This document shows, one piece after another, positions 6,570 through 8,284 of a DNA stretch of 8,284 nt. Position 1 is the stretch's first letter. Every line of letters starts with the position of its first letter. The translations under genes were made by a program, and so were the position numbers. The notes under the pieces were generated by a model, which was not told where the DNA came from, made no database searches, and worked only from the letters and a program-made list of their open reading frames with translations. This DNA is from Caldifarciminota bacterium RBG_13_43_14 (GTDB taxonomy: Bacteria; Hydrothermota; Tepidihabitantia; SM23-42), in contig MEUM01000146.1 of NCBI GenBank assembly GCA_001771735.1, positions 1 to 8,284 of the forward strand. The letters run 5' to 3'.

Positions 6570-7031
6570 TTATTCGTAAGACCCGTAAATCGTAAAATTA
6601 ACTCTATAGCGCCGTTGGTCTCCATTGTTGGTATGCGAATAATCCAGCTCCACCTTATATTTACGACATGTTTTATTGTAGATATGTGCTAATTCAAGCT
6701 TCATCTTACAAAAGCTATATGTCTGCCATTGCATAAGCTCATCGTTGTATCTTTCTACAAAGACATGTATGCTGTCAACCAAAAGATCGTAAGTGATACC
6801 ACTGTAACCATTTGTTAAAGCAAAATCTATTGAAGCCACCTTTCTACTTACGCCTCCAAGTTGCTGAAAATTATGAATTGATCCAAAGAGATCGACTGCT
6901 GTGCTGGTTAGTGTAAGATGGAATGTGCTATCCTTATATAGAGCAGTATCAACATAAGCATAATACGGGCCATAAGTTGTGGCACTGAGCAGATATGGGG
7001 AGAACAATAACCCTATCCCTATCAATATCAC
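6570..7031 (-). CDS. Small exported protein of unknown function (real start probably upstream at 7055)
   Basis: The first standard start codon is GTG at 7031, giving 153 residues with no nearby ribosome site. The frame stays open to a TAA at 7061-7059. A GAGGAGG (7068-7062) lies 6 nt before an in-frame ATA at 7055-7053. From there the N-terminus reads MTIVTKKIVILIGIGLLFSPYLLSA, a textbook signal peptide with KK before the hydrophobic core and a plausible cleavage after LSA. The mature part is rich in Tyr, Thr, Ser and alternating hydrophobics (FHLTLTSTAVDLF, IHVFVERYNDE, YRVNFTIYG), suggesting a small beta-sandwich. It has two Cys (in FCKM and TCRK). I do not recognise the family. It is the first gene after the 16S gene and first of the secreted-protein operon. 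Confidence 0.75.
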   Translation of the reverse strand: MILIGIGLLFSPYLLSATTYGPYYAYVDTALYKDSTFHLTLTSTAVDLFGSIHNFQQLGGVSRKVASIDFALTNGYSGITYDLLVDSIHVFVERYNDELMQWQTYSFCKMKLELAHIYNKTCRKYKVELDYSHTNNGDQRRYRVNFTIYGSYE

Positions 7032-7052
7032 TATTTTTTTAGTTACTATTGT

Positions 7053-7068
7053 TATATTTTACCTCCTC
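7053..7068 (-). promoter_or_regulatory. Strong Shine-Dalgarno facing an ATA codon
   Basis: GAGGAGG (7068-7062) is complementary to the 16S 3' tail seen in this same window (CACCTCCTTTC). The only in-frame codon at ideal spacing is ATA (7055-7053). No ATG, GTG or TTG occurs in any position between it and the GTG at 7031. This site argues for initiation at ATA, or for an ATG miscalled or mutated to ATA. Confidence 0.6.
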
Positions 7069-7140
7069 TTTTTATACATTTTTCTAATATGAATAGATGC
7101 CCTGTCTTGATGTTTTGGTAATCACTTCTTTCTCTTTACA

Positions 7141-7175
7141 AAATCCAGGGTAATATATCTTAGGTTTTGCTCTTT
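7141..7175. repeat. 35-bp direct repeat, copy B (just past the 16S 3' end)
   Basis: This is the partner of 3272-3306 (32/35 identical, same orientation). It starts within about two bases of the 16S mature 3' end on the minus strand. Together the two copies frame the three-gene secreted-protein block. In the rRNA transcript it would be the first trailer sequence. Confidence 0.85.
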
Positions 7176-7176
7176 G

Positions 7177-8284
<1,108 letters not shown>

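Noticed and set aside
7164..7176. TGCTCTTTGAAA resembles the rrn antitermination boxA (TGCTCTTTAACA).
   Set aside because: It is on the plus strand, opposite to the rRNA transcript, so it cannot act as boxA in this RNA. The match is also part of the 35-bp repeat.

Overview
The window looks like chromosomal DNA of an uncultured bacterium. It is moderately AT-rich, with intergenic spacers full of short-period repeats. Two secreted proteins carry the C-terminal 'PNP ... AGVYFV ... KVV.VR' sorting-type domain seen in Bacteroidota-like bacteria and in candidate phyla such as WOR-3/Stahlbacteria. This phylum guess is an inference from protein style only, because no search could be run. All complete genes lie on the minus strand and read right to left.

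Right end (7177-8284): the 3' two-thirds of a 16S rRNA gene, cut by the window edge. Its universal primer sites are intact and its 3' end carries the usual anti-Shine-Dalgarno. It contains an extra segment of about 50 nt, with a 14-bp UUCG-capped hairpin, in the V4 region near E. coli position 740. No tRNA, 23S or 5S gene follows in the 7.2 kb downstream.

Middle (3311-7055): three genes for exported proteins, closely spaced and probably one operon. They are a small unknown protein with an apparent ATA start, a subtilisin-family (S8) protease whose usual oxyanion-hole Asn appears to be Gly, and a seven-blade repeat propeller protein. The protease and the propeller end in related C-terminal sorting-type domains. 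The block is bracketed by two 35-bp direct repeats (32/35 identical) and is followed by a hairpin terminator.

Left-centre (435-3031): a compact translation operon, rpsP-khpA-trmD-rplS-rnhB-yraN, with ATGA overlaps and overlapping reading frames. It is driven by a consensus TTGACA-N16-TATAAT promoter so close to the rpsP ATG that the mRNA should be leaderless. The rimM gene normally found before trmD is absent.

Left end (1-243): the C-terminal part of an unrecognised membrane protein on the plus strand, convergent with yraN. The spacers at 224-429 and 3101-3170 are built of degenerate 7-bp (and one 8-bp) tandem arrays plus perfect inverted repeats. These are the most unusual non-coding features besides the rRNA insertion.
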